This document shows positions 42,301 through 53,100 of a stretch of 64,000 nt of DNA, in pieces. The stretch's first letter is position 1. Each line of letters begins with the position of its first letter. The position numbers and the translations under genes are program-made. The notes beneath the pieces are model-generated. The model ran no database searches. It was not told where the DNA came from and saw nothing but the letters and a program-made list of their open reading frames with translations. Source of the DNA: Armigeres subalbatus (Eukaryota > Arthropoda > Insecta > Diptera > Culicidae); NCBI RefSeq assembly GCF_024139115.2, contig NC_085139.1, positions 104,943,935 through 105,007,934 of the forward strand, given 5' to 3'.

Positions 42301-45300
42301 GTTTTCGGCCTTTTGTGGTATGCTAGAACATTTTCGGCCTTTTGTGATTCGGCCTTATGTGGTTCGGCCTTTTGTGATTCGGCCTTTTGTACTGATCCCG
42401 TTTTAGCGATAACTCCGAAGCGCAATAATGGCCGAATGACGTCATTCCGCATCAAATGCATTTCAACGCATCAAGCGTATCAACAACGCGAAGAGGTCTC
42501 CTATTTACGGCTGCGGGTAGTAAATAACTTATATTGCATTCATTAAAAACAAAACAATTTTGCAATATATTTCAAAGCATATAGTGGTTACCTGATATCA
42601 TGTAGCTTTCACTAAAAGTTCACGTAACCAGTACGTATAAATCACGTAAGGTTCACCTGATCAAACACGTAACTACTTTCAAACTTCACGTCATTAGTAC
42701 TGGAAAATCCAGTCAGATTCACCTGATAAATCACGTAACTCAACGAAGCTAAATTTTGTTCAGGTTACATGCCATTCAGGTCACTCTTACGTGAAAAGTG
42801 CGGTGGATGAGAACCACATTTGTTTTCAGGTAAACATGACGTGAGGATTTTTCAGAGTGTATGAGTTCTGTCAAAATTACCATTAATTCAATCATTGGAT
42901 TGCGTTATGCTGAATAATTATTAAGAGCCTGGTGACTCATGTGAGTTATGACAAATGTCAAACGGCCAATTTGGTACCGCATACAACACATTATACCAAA
43001 CGGCATTATACCTCCAATTCAATCTTCCCATAGAAGATCAGAAAAAATTAGGGCTGTGCAAATATCGATAAAATCGATATTATCGGATGAAATTTATCGA
43101 TACGATAGCCGATATCATTTAACTCATATATCGCCGATATCGATAAATCTTTGTAATCGATTTAAAAAATGATGATGCCAATTAAATCAACTAAAAACTA
43201 CATACACTAGCTCACTGCTGTGTCTGGTGTTGAGAATATGGACTTATCAGGACGACGGAGGTCCTTCGTAGCTCTGTAAGGAAAGCACCTGGCTAACATA
43301 CTGGGGTCATGGCTTCAAGCTCCACCGAAGGAAGTAGTTACGCTCCAATACATTTTTCGAACTATGTAAATCTTTCACGTGTTGGCAAAAACTAGTTTTC
43401 AAACATAGTATTTAATTTCCAAACCGGGTGGTCAATACCCGGAAAATAGGCACTTAACTTTGATTCAACCATCCTTCTACTGTTGTCGATGTCGGTTCCA
43501 TTGGAAAGACTGTTTTCAAAGGCAGGTCGTATACTCTGCTATTCTCGAAGTAGTTTGGATCCTGAACGAAGGATGTAAGTGAAAAAGAGAGCAAAATGTT
43601 AAATTGTTGTTTTATGCTCATAGAATATTACATAACCCGATTTTATTATCCCCAGTCAAATTTGGGGTGATAAAATAGGAAAAAGACAAAAGCAAAAAAA
43701 AATATAATATTCTTTTCTAATGTATGAATGATTTTATGCATTGGGAAGGCAAAATACGTGAACGAAAAGGCTTACAAAACCATTGACATGGACTTTATTT
43801 CATAAAAATCATTGTTGTTTCCGGTGCTGTTACCGAGATGAATAAGAACGACTAAAATTCTCATTTTTTTTTTTAAGATGACCAAATAGGGTCACAAACG
43901 TGATAAAATCGGGAACGAAATCGAAGAATGACAAAATCGAATCAACACTGTATTTTTTTTTATTTATCGGATATCGATCCGATATCCGATATTTTCAAAC
44001 CCGATATATCGTCGATACCGATATAATACCAAATGAATATCGCCGATATCGATGAACCTTTTATGTGCACAGTCCTAGAAAAAATGATGCAATGTTTGAC
44101 CGTGTGTACAAATTTACTTACATGGAAAGGATTTCTCCGAGGCAGGTTACTTTTCTCTTCAATCTCCTCGGCGTTGACTGTCTGTTTCTGTTGTACAGCA
44201 ACCGTACTCAAACAAAACCGTTTCGGCGCGGGTTCCTGATCTTTCGGTACGATTCCGTACAACTGTAGGATGTCGTCGATGGATTCCTTCTCCGTTTCTT
44301 CAACATGAGTCCCTGTAACCGAACGCCTGGCAGCCTCCAGCTGAAATACATTTCGCACTTTAACCTCCTCGTGGATCTCGATATGTTGACTCCTACGTCC
44401 CTGGTAGGAACCTTTCCAAATGCTGGAATGTTTAGTCACGGCGGTTTGCTTCCAATTTGAAGTTTGGCCCCCCGTTGCTCGGCATTTCGGATCATCCGGA
44501 TGCCAATTGTCCAATCTTTTCATTGTAAACGGATTCAAATTTCCTAAGGCCATCTGGAAAGCCATTTCGTCATCAAGAAAGCTTCCTGCATTACAGCACA
44601 ATGTCGGGTCTGTTCCCATAACTTCCGGCTCGTTCAACCGGGTCTGCTTTCGTTCCAAAGGATCAAAAACCACCATATGTTTGAAGGTGGCATCGGCTTT
44701 TAAAAATTCCAATTTGTATTCCTCCGAAACTTCCAGTTGTCTCATGTTTAAATAAGCCGGAATTTTCGAGAGAGCTCTACGGATATCCGTATCCTCCGTC
44801 GTCAATACAAATTTCCGAGCCTTAGCCAGTCCAATCCCGGGAAGAGATTCCAAATAGTCGCAACCGGAAAGAATACACATATAACGGAACTTGTCAAATG
44901 TATACTTCTCTTCCTTACAACCCATCGCCAGGTACAACTTCTCCGCTTCGATTAATAAACCACTTCCGGTCAGATCTAACTTGAATAACACCTTGCTACA
45001 TCCAAACAGCATCAAATCCGAGTCTTCCGTAATCACAGCTTGGGCGATATTCTTTTGGTTCAAATAAGCCAGCTGAGCATCGGCCTCATATGGTGCCACT
45101 ACGCAGTCCACGTTCCTCTTCCGACATTCCTGGATCAGCTGCAGTGCCATCTCGTGGGTGATGTCCACACACCGTCGCAGATAACTCTTGGCTTCCTCCG
45201 TTTTGCCCACTCGCAACAGCTCGGCTGCCCGTTTCTTGGAGTTATCCCTGGTCTCTCTTCGTTTCGCTTCAGTCATTGCCTTGGCCGGGAGATGCCTCCC

Positions 45301-45534
45301 ATCGAACACCAAAATCGGTTTAATGTCGTGCGAGAGCAACATGTTTACGTATTTCAGACAGTACTGGATGTGGATGTCGGTTTGCTCGCCCCGGGCCAGT
45401 TTGTCCGCACAGGCAAAGGCCCCCTTGTGCAACCAACAGTAGCTGTCAATGGCGACACATTGGCCGCGAAGATCCCGCAGGTGGAAACGGCTGGATGCTT
45501 TTTCCAGAAAAGGAATCAAACCGGTTATTCCCAT
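33397..45534 (-). CDS. EXO1: Exonuclease 1 (XPG/FEN1 family), tosca orthologue
   Basis: Two coding exons, 45534-44122 and 34278-33397, join in phase 0 (donor GTAAGT after RRNPFH, acceptor TTGCTACAG) to give 764 codons. This length is usual for EXO1. The enzyme is a 5'-3' double-strand exonuclease and flap endonuclease used in mismatch repair, double-strand-break resection and meiosis. The N-domain has catalytic D30 (AIDSYCWLH) and D78 (FDG) and basic K85/R92. The I-domain has EADAQLAYL and TEDSDLMLFG. The helix-two-turn-helix is SGCDYLESLPGIG. Exon 2 encodes the disordered Ser-rich tail, ending in a PIP-box-like QSKLSMFGF for PCNA binding. The intron is 9.8 kb of nested mobile elements. A small internal exon in the intron cannot be excluded. 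Confidence 0.95.
34566..34857 (-). repeat. tRNA-derived SINE with 13-bp target duplication
   Basis: 292 bp, same family as 30428-30721. attgttttgcctt flanks both sides (34553-34565, 34858-34870). In the EXO1 intron, same strand as the gene. Confidence 0.9.
34871..35750. other. Intronic non-coding sequence
   Basis: AT-rich, no element recognised with confidence. 35260-35570 has an unusual base composition for the region and may be an old LTR remnant. Confidence 0.4.
35751..37002. mobile_element. 1.25 kb TIR element, TTAGGGGGAGATC ends
   Basis: The left end reads ttagggggagatctcc and the inverted right end ttagggggagatcctc, both followed by a gccggacac motif. The interior repeats the ggacac motif (35810, 36480) and holds the foldback at 36101-36354. 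No coding region. Confidence 0.65.
36101..36354. repeat. Foldback repeat with 107-bp arms
   Basis: Arms 36101-36207 and 36249-36354 are almost perfectly complementary with a 41-bp spacer. It could form a long hairpin RNA if transcribed with the EXO1 intron. A half copy is in the RhoGAP93B intron (14150-14255). Confidence 0.9.
37003..38905. other. Intronic AT-rich sequence
   Basis: A low-complexity ttatttattt stretch at 37765-37850. No gene or full element recognised. Confidence 0.5.
38906..40225. mobile_element. 1.3 kb TIR element with GGGGCAATATGGACAC motifs
   Basis: The left end reads tagggggacaaggggcaata, and the inverted right end carries cagggg plus the motifs ggggcattatgaacaccc and ggggcagattggacaccc. 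Related in design to 30753-33106, but the subterminal motif ends in ggacacc instead of gggccacc. Internal copies near 39118 and 39140. No transposase. Confidence 0.6.
40234..40451 (+). repeat. Copia-like LTR remnant with primer site
   Basis: 40234-40441 has TGTTACAGG...TTACAACA ends and an AATAAA. It is followed directly by tggtgtcaga (40442-40451), a plausible tRNA primer site. No element body follows, because the next TIR element starts at 40539. Confidence 0.45.
41213..42399. mobile_element. TIR element built of inverted GGCCGAAT repeat arrays
   Basis: Flanked by gttttagcg (41204-41212 and 42400-42408). About eleven copies of an aaaggccgaatcac-type unit (41220-41390) face about nine inverted copies (42222-42395). 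The middle is AT-rich and non-coding. The 8-9 bp target duplication suggests hAT or Mutator-like transposition. Confidence 0.75.
41384..41465. repeat. Perfect palindrome with GC-rich centre
   Basis: 26-bp perfect arms (41384-41409 and 41440-41465). The 30-nt loop itself folds with accggagcg/cgctccggt around a (CG)n core. A strong cruciform or hairpin candidate. Confidence 0.9.
43049..44077. mobile_element. 1.03 kb hAT-like MITE packed with ATCGAT motifs
   Basis: The TIRs are TAGGGCTGTGCA and, inverted, TAGGACTGTGCA. 8-bp duplications gaaaaaat flank it (43041-43048, 44078-44085). Both ends (43065-43160, 43970-44055) are rich in gatatcgat and atatcggat. It contains the SINE-like segment 43230-43400. 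It sits 44 bp from the EXO1 splice donor. Confidence 0.85.
43230..43400 (+). repeat. Second tRNA-derived SINE family, copy 2
   Basis: Matches 17088-17230 in inverse orientation (aggacgacgg, gaaagcacctggctaac, actggggtcatgg, caccgaaggaagtagttac). Nested in the hAT-like MITE. Confidence 0.6.
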
Positions 45535-45720
45535 GGTAAACGGTGGAACTTTGAATCAAAACTTTATCTCATCACAGGAAGCACAAACTATGGAACATAA
45601 AATGAGGGTTTTCCTATTACTTTTTGCTGTAAAAGACAATTTACTCGGTAAAATACTAGAACTTGAAGCCGAATGTAAACAAACTTGATTGTTCCGATTT
45701 GCGCGCCGACGTCACAGGGA
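45535..45720 (-). promoter_or_regulatory. EXO1 upstream region with E2F-like and CRE-like sites
   Basis: tttgcgcgcc at 45698-45707 resembles an E2F site and directly abuts gacgtcac (45708-45715), a CRE/ATF site. They lie 165-180 bp upstream of the ATG, in otherwise AT-rich sequence. Control by E2F would fit an S-phase repair gene; this is inferred. Confidence 0.4.
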
Positions 45721-46039
45721 TGCCAGAAGATATTTTCATATGTCTTCACAGTCTTTTAAAAATGTCTTCAAATGTCTTCAATATTAAAATTCTCGTTAAA
45801 ATTACGATTATTAGCGAGAAATTTCAAAATCCAATAGGTTTGTAAATTCAATAATCTCCTTGTTTTACTGATGTGGAATAATGTTTATTTTTTTAACATT
45901 CAAATTGTTAGAATTCAAGAGAATATTCTTTAAAATTATTTAATTTTTTATTATAAACGAGTTTCCCCTGGATTTTGTACTGAGTCGTAATTTTAACTGA
46001 ATTTTCACGTGGAATTCTTCCAAATTTCTTTTTAAAGAA
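45721..46039. other. Non-coding spacer
   Basis: AT-rich with a few tgtcttcaaa repeats (45735-45782). No gene recognised. Confidence 0.5.
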
Positions 46040-46796
46040 ACCCTGCTGGGATTCAAAATTTATTGTGAAATACTTGAAGAAACATCCAGAGAATTTTCTG
46101 AAGGAACTTCCGGTAAAATTTCTAGATCAACTTCCGGATAAATTCCTGATGGAGCTTCTTATAACTTATACTAATTTCTTTTGGATGAAGCTTCTAATAA
46201 CTTCTGTAAGTCTCCTGAAGAAATTTCCTGAGGAATTCTTGTTGGAAGATCCAAAGGATTTACTGAAGAAACTTCCGGAAAAAGTTCAGAAGGAACTTCC
46301 GGAGCAATTCTACAGGAATTCCTGTAGAAACTTCAGGGTGAATTCCGGATGTTTTTTTCTGGAGGAATACCTGAAGAATTTTCCTGATGAATTTTTGAAG
46401 AATATTTCTGAGGAATTACTGAAGCAATTTCCGGTAGAATTCCCGAAGAAACTTCTGGAGAAATTCTTGGAGGTAGTTCTGGATGAATTCTTGGAGGAGC
46501 TTCCTGATGTATTGCTGCAGAAATTTCCGAAAGCAATCCTGGAGGAAATACCAGATAAATTTCATAGTATACTTCCGGAAGCATTCTTGGAGAGTCATTC
46601 GGCAACTTTCTTAAAGGATCTTCCAGAGGAAGAACTTCCGGAGGGATCCCTTGTGGAGCTTCCGCCGCAATCCCGGGAAAACTTTCGAAAAAAAATCCTG
46701 GAGGAACTACTGGAGGAATTCGTGAAGGAACTATATGTATACCGAAGGAGTTATGGAGAAATTCTGAAGGATCTTCCAAATGAATTCCTGGAGGAT
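46040..46796 (+). repeat. Degenerate satellite of ttcctgaggaattc type
   Basis: Diverged tandem units of roughly 20-30 bp around palindromic ggaattcc, gaagaaacttcc and tcctggagg. The array leaves a 253-codon frame open (46065-46826) rich in Leu, Glu, Pro and Lys, and a 148-codon frame on the other strand. Both look like by-products of the repeat. The array is cut by the BEL element at 46797 and resumes at 57242. Confidence 0.75.
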
Positions 46797-47606
46797 TGTA
46801 GACGCGAGGTAATTAATTTCGAATGAAAATCAGAACGAACTGGCAAGTTCTGGTCCGGACTAGATGCAGATACAATTCTTAAGAAAATGAAATGAAAAGT
46901 AGAGAAAAAACGAACCCTCTCCTTTGCATAACATTTTCTATGCTAAGCAGATGTTAGTTTGAGACAGCGCATGAGATAAGAAAAACACGCCCACGCAATA
47001 CACACGCGTGCATAAATTATCCATCTCTCTTTATCCTTTAGCAAGGATACGTTAAGCTCTACAAATGTGTTGCAATCTTCTCCTGATCTGGAAATGCCAT
47101 AAGCAAATAGGAAAATGATAATAAAATTTAGCCCTTATGAGGCCATAGTATTATTTTTAGATTACAGTAGGGAAATAGACTGGTATTGAAAGGGATTCGG
47201 AAAAATACCAGCTGAAATAAAACCATTATTTAATATACATATTGATGTTACACCATGTAGTATTAAGACCCAAATTGTACATATTGCCTCAAATAAATCA
47301 AGTTCAAAACTCACTCCAGGGTTCTCGTGAATGAATCCGAACACCTCCCGACTAAGTGCAGGTAAATAGTTCAGTCTTAATAGAAGGTAATTAGTTCATT
47401 GCTTAAGTGAAAACTTCTCTCCTTGACTGGAGAAAAAGTAGCTGAAAGCAATTCAAAAGGTCGCCGGTAGCGAAAGTGTTCTCCTTTGGAAACCAAGTAA
47501 CTACTCGAGATCATTCGGCGACAAACGTTGGCCCAGGAGCTTCGATAGGCCTTGTCATCCCCAGAGGAACGGAATCAAAGGCCTTAGGAGAACGGTGGCG
47601 TCGACA
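46797..47606 (+). repeat. 5' LTR of the BEL/Pao element
   Basis: 810 bp, TGTAGACGCG...GTCGACA. It differs from the 3' LTR by roughly eight small changes counted by eye. Confidence 0.92.
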
Positions 47607-47609
47607 TTT

Positions 47610-47625
47610 TGGTGGCTCCAGCAGA
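47610..47625 (+). promoter_or_regulatory. Primer binding site candidate
   Basis: tggtggctccagcaga begins 3 nt after the 5' LTR. The TGG start fits pairing with a tRNA CCA end; the tRNA was not identified. Confidence 0.6.
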
Positions 47626-47679
47626 GGAACCTTTGGAGGACGGTCATTAACGAAAGGAGAGGTCCGTCTAGGAGTTGCG

Positions 47680-48495
47680 AACTTCCAGTCAGTTGAAATC
47701 TGACTGTTCTAGTGTGGCTTAAGCTGTCAGTGAAAATCGCGTGAACAATCGCGAACTTCGAGTCAGTAGAAATCTGACTGTTCTAGTGTGGCTTAAGCTG
47801 TTAGTGAAAATCGCGTGAACAATCGCGAACTTCGAGTCAGTAGAAATCTGACTGTTCTAGTGTGGCTTAAGCTGTCAGTGAAAATCGCGTGAACAATCGC
47901 GAACTTCGAGTCAGTAGAAATCTGACTGTTCTAGTGTGGCTTAAGCTGTTAGTGAAAATCGCGTGAACAATTGCGATCTTCGAGTCAGTAGAAATCTGAC
48001 TGTTCTAGTGTGGCTTAAGCTGTCAGTGAAAATCGCGTGAACAATCGCGAACTTCGAGTCAGTAGAAATCTGACTGTTCTAGTGTGGCTTCAAGAAGTTA
48101 GTGAAAGCCGCGTGAACAATTGCGAACTTCGAGTCAGTAGAAATCTGACTGTTCTAGTGTGGCTTAAGCTGTCAGTGAAAATCGCGTGAACAATTGCGAT
48201 CTTCGAGTCAGTAGAAATCTGACTGTTCTAGTGTGGCTTAAGCTGTCAGTGAAAATCGCGTGAACAATCGCGAACTTCGAGTCAGTAGAAATCTGACTGT
48301 TCTAGTGTGGCTTCAAGAAGTTAGTGAAAGCCGCGTGAACAATTGCGAACTTCGAGTCAGTAGAAATCTGACTGTTCTAGTGTGGCTTCAAGAAGTTAGT
48401 GAAAGCCGCGTGAACAATTGCGATCTCAGAGTCAGTTGAAATCTGACTGTTCTAGTGTAGCTTCAAACCAAATAGTGAAAATCGCGTGAACTTTG
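47680..48495 (+). repeat. Eleven-copy 74-75 bp tandem repeat in the BEL leader
   Basis: The anchor aaatctgactgttctagtg recurs at 47696, 47770, 47844, 47918, 47992, 48066, 48141, 48215, 48289, 48364 and 48439. Each unit carries gaaaatcgcgtgaacaat and cgaacttcgagtcagtag. Two unit types alternate (ttaagctgtcagtg and ttcaagaagttagtg). It lies between the primer site and gag. Confidence 0.95.
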
Positions 48496-48962
48496 CGAAG
48501 GATTTTGTTTCGTGGAATAATCGCGAAAATAGTTCACGAAGAAGAAGTCTTGTGAAAAAAAAATCAACTCACAAAAACAAAAAGGAAGAAGAAAAGTGAT
48601 TGCGCATAGTTCGCTAAAATAACCAGCGTCCACAGAGGTCAGAGGAACGAGCACCGACGAAGTGGAGAAAATTCTGGAACTGGTGACTATCATCTGGAGG
48701 AATATCCGCTGCTGCAGACACGGTTAACATTTCCGGGAGATCGTAAGCCGATGCAACAAAAGTAAGTCGTAACAAAAAATTCCAAAAATATATATTTATG
48801 CATATTTGTGAATATTCAAAATTTGAGAGAAGCACTAGTGAATAATAGTCAAATTTTCCTTTTCACAAAGAAAGTTAATTGATAGGGTTTCCAAACACGT
48901 TCAATCCAGATCAGGAATAACAAAATTACATTTGGTTTAGAGTTTGTGTATCCTTAGAGAAG

Positions 48963-50181
48963 ATGGATTTTAAATTTACCATCAACAAAAATGGGCATTG
49001 TCGTCTTTGCCAGGACAAAGATGACAAGAGTTGTATGGTGGCCTGCGCTGATTGTGATCGCTGGTTTCACCTACACTGTGTTAATCTAAAACATCGTCCA
49101 ACAGCAGAAGAGCCATGGACATGTTTCAAATGTGGTAAAATTAAAGCCGACTATCAGGCACTTACACAAAAGGTCGCATTATTGAGTACTAAATCAAACG
49201 ACGACCCTCAAACTTCGCAAATAAAGGCTCTAGATGCTATTGTGAACAAAGTTAATAGTATAGATAAAACAGGGAACGTCACTGTGGAAAGACACATGGT
49301 AAGACAGTCTTTAATGGACTTGCCTTTACTTTGACGGAAATTACAGAGTGTGGTCTAGATTCAAACAGATTTTTCTCGAAACAACTAAGCAAGGAAATTT
49401 CTCAGATTTAGAAAATTTGAACAGACTACAGAAGAGTCTTAAAGGAGAAGCATTGCGTTCAGTGAATGCACTCCTTATAGATTCTTGTAACGTGCATTCA
49501 ATTATGGAAAGACTAGAAGACCAATTTGGTAACATTGAGTTAATATACGCGGGTCTTTTACAAGATGTTCTAGCTTTAAAAAACCCAAAGTTTGATTTTC
49601 CTCAAACTATGATAGATTTTATTTCTGGGATTGAAAACTTGGTCATAAATATGAGATGCCTCGACCATGAGGAATATTTAAACGACCCCAGATTGCTCAA
49701 AGATCTTGCTTGTAAGTTACCACCTAGTTTGCATCAGAACTGGCTAACTAACTTACACGAACAAAAGGAACTTTCCTCTTTAGCAAATCCATTTAGAGCA
49801 CCAACAATAGGAGACTTCTACGACTGGTTGAAGCCACAACAAAAGTTAGCAACAATGTTGTTGGCAGAGAAAGGTAAACCAATCGAAAGAACAACAAGAT
49901 ATGATAAACCAAACAGAGTAAACTTCCTTAACGAAAGACGAAGAAAGTGTCTGAAGTGTGGTAAAGACCATAAATTATCGACTTGTTTTGAATTTAGAAA
50001 AATGACTGTTGAGAAACGAAGACAATTTGTTGCCGATAAACAGCTTTGTTTCTCGTGTTGCAAACCAAATCATTCGCTGAAAACTTGTCGGGAAAAAAGA
50101 CCTTGTAATATTGAAGGTTGTAATAACCATCACAATCGCTTATTACATTCCAATTCTGGGAAAGTAAAAAGTCAGAAGTGA
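48963..50181 (+). pseudogene. BEL/Pao gag with N-terminal PHD finger
   Basis: The frame from the ATG at 48963 starts with a C4HC3 PHD finger (residues 14-60: CRLC, CADC, HLHC, CFKC) followed by a coiled-coil-like stretch. A one-base frameshift near 49325-49330 moves the reading to the frame of 49348-50181. That part is the BEL gag body (WSRFKQIF, the DUF1759-like region) and ends with zinc knuckles of Cys/His type (CLKCGKDHKLSTC, CFSCCKPNHSLKTC). In an intact copy Gag would form the particle and bind RNA. PHD fingers usually read histone H3 tails; whether this one does is unknown. Confidence 0.8.
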
Positions 50182-53100
50182 AGGTAATAACTGGTAACGT
50201 TAATTACCATTCGCAAGGTTGTAACAAAGTTTATTATCAAATCTTACCCATTACATTAATTAATGGCAATCGACGAGTAAGAACACACATGTTTCTTGAC
50301 TCTGGGTCATCTGTAAGTTTGATTGATAAAAATATGTCGGAACAGCTTAATGCATCTGGAACTAACAAATCCTTGACCCTAGCTTGGACGAATGGAGACA
50401 TTCAAGAGGAGAATAGCAAATCAATTGAGGTGAAAATATGCAGCACGGAAGGAAAGTCATTTAAGTTGAAAGATTTGTGTACAATGAAAGAACTTTCGTT
50501 ACCTTCCCAAACAATTGATTACCAATCATTGAAAAGGCAATATCCTTATCTTGACGGGATTGAGTTGAGTCTTACGAAGAGGCAAGTCCTACGATATTGT
50601 TAGGACTGCCGCATGCATATTTATTCAAAAGCTTAGAAGAGAGGTCGAGAGGTTTTAATGAACCAATAGCTTCAAAAACTCGACTAGGTTGGGTATTGTT
50701 TGGCAATAGTCGAGCTCCACCTAATCCATTCGGACGACCAGAACGGTTGCTGGTTGTAATGGAAGATGTTAGCGAGGAGAAATCTATAAGACAAATTATG
50801 TCAGATTACTTCTCCACAGAAGCATTCGGAGTTAAAATACCTCAGAACGAATTAATATCAAAGGTTGATGAACGTGCTTTAGCAATCATGAAAGACACTT
50901 GGAAACCAAAGGAGAAAGGATATGAAATAGGTTTGCTTTGGAAAAATGATAAAGTGGAACTCCCTAACAGCTTTCAAACCGCATTAAGTCGGTTTTGGAG
51001 GCAGGGAAAGAAGCTAGGCAAGCAGAAGGACTTGAAAAAATGGTATCATGATAAAATCGATGAGTACGTAGCAAAAGGATACTTAAAGAAACGAAGCCCG
51101 GAGGAATATATGGTTGAGAACCTCAAAACGTTCTACTTGCCCCACTTCATAACGATAAACAAGAATAAGCAAAACCAAGAATGGTGTTCGATGCAGCTGC
51201 TAAAATAAACGGAATATCATTGAATTCACAATTGCTTTCGGGACCAGATATGACTGAATCATCATTAGGAATCAAAATTAGATTTCGGGAAGGCCCAATA
51301 GCAGTAACCGGAGACATCCAGGAAATGTTTCACCGGGTAGCCATTAAAGAGGAAGACAGGTTCGCGCAAAGAATCGTCTACAGGAAACAACCCAATATTC
51401 GAGTAGATATATATGAAATGCAGGTCATGTCATTTGGAGCTACATGCTCACCAGCCTGCGCACAGTTTGTGAAAAACTCACATGCAGAGAAATACAGAAA
51501 TGATAGCCCAGATGCAGTAGAAGCAATTATCAAGAATCATTATGTAGATGATTACCTAGATAGTTTTCATGATCTGGATAAAGCAATCAAGGTGACAACG
51601 GACGTCATACAAATACATGATGCAGGTAACTTTAGGATGAGAAACTTTATCTCAAACTCCAAATCGTTACTGAAACAAATACCGAATGACAGAATCTCTT
51701 TGCTATCGGAAGTTAGTCTTGATGACGAAGACGAATCTTACCATAAGGTTCTAGGAATGCATTGGAATACTCTGAACGATCAATTCATATTTAAAACAAA
51801 TAGTTTGGATGAAATAACAATACCACCTACAAAAAGACAAGCTCTTTCTTTCATAATGAGTATTTATGATCCCTTAGGATTGATCGCTCACCTCACGATC
51901 GAGTCAAAAATCATTATGCAGGATATTTGGCGGTTGGGAATAGACTGGGACACGAAGATCCCCAAAGCCATAGCTGAGAGATGGGAAAATGGATAGGAAA
52001 ACTTTATTATCTCAATTACCTCGAAGTACCGAGATGCTATTCCTATTTGAAAGCGGTGACAAAAAGGGAGATTCACGTATTCTGTGATGCTTCGTTAAAT
52101 GCATTTGCTGCTGTTATATACATGAGGACGCTAAGTGAAAAGAGTATTGATGTCACGATCGTAGCCGCAAAATCAAAAGTTGCTCCAACCAAAATTATAT
52201 CAATACCTCGCTTGGAACTGCAAGCCGCTGTATTAGGGACTAGATTGTCAAACACGATTCAACAAGAATTAAGACTAAAAATAGATCAGGTGACATACTG
52301 GTCTGACTCGAAAACAGTGTTGAGTTGGATTACGTCAGAGCTAAGGAAGTACAAACAGTTCGTTCAATATCGAGTAAGTGAAATACTTGATAGCACCTTA
52401 CAGTCTCAATGGCGCTATATAAATACAGCATTAAATCCAGCTGATGAAGGAACCAAAGTCATCAACACTAAATCCATATGGATACAAGGCCCTGCGTTTT
52501 TAAGACTACCTGAAAAGGAGTGGCCACAAATGGAAAAGGAAAAGAATGTCTCAGATCGTAACCACGAAGAGCTTCGTCCTGTGTTCTCCATAAAGAAAAT
52601 TAATAAACCAAATCTGGAATGGATGAACATCGAATGGTGTTCAGATTGGACACGCCTAAAAAGAGCCGTTAGCCTAGTTGTAAATTATGTGAGGAAACTT
52701 AAGGCAAAAGTAAACAATAAATCATTCGACATGAGAGTAACCGCAATTGACATGGAAAATGCTGAAAATCTATTGATCCAAAAGGCGCAATGGGAAGAAT
52801 TTCCGGATGAAATGACAGAACTGCTCGTTAAACGTCAGGTAGACAAAACCAGTAGAATACGAACACTTACACCCTTTTGGACTCAAATGGTACGCTCAAA
52901 TCAGAAACCAGATACAAGGATGCAAAATGTGTTCCTTATGCTGCACGTTATCCATATATACTTCCAGCACGGCACCACTTGACTAATCTCATTTTAAAAA
53001 ATCAACATGAACAATATAAACACAAAAGTTGAAGGCAGCGATAGCAGCGATTCAACAGAAATATCATGTAATAAATATAGATGCCGGAATGAAACGAATT

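Larger units (their letters stand above)
40539..42861. mobile_element. 2.3 kb TIR element with TCACGTAA subterminal repeats
   Basis: Ends: tacactctaaataatcatca and, inverted, tacactctgaaaaatcctca. Many copies of tcacgtaa or tcacgtga occur in both ends (40565-40860 and 42600-42850). A longer inverted pair links 40757-40830 with 42780-42850. It carries the nested element 41213-42399. No transposase. Confidence 0.65.

Noticed and set aside
42172..42546. 124-codon plus frame with repeating FCDSA motifs
   Set aside because: Also a translation of the inverted GGCCGAAT array.
46065..46826. 253-codon open frame as a gene
   Set aside because: Built of degenerate repeats, low complexity, open on the other strand as well, and it runs into the LTR.
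47680..48495. CRISPR-like array
   Set aside because: Directly adjacent 74-bp units without spacers, in a eukaryotic retroelement leader; a tandem repeat.
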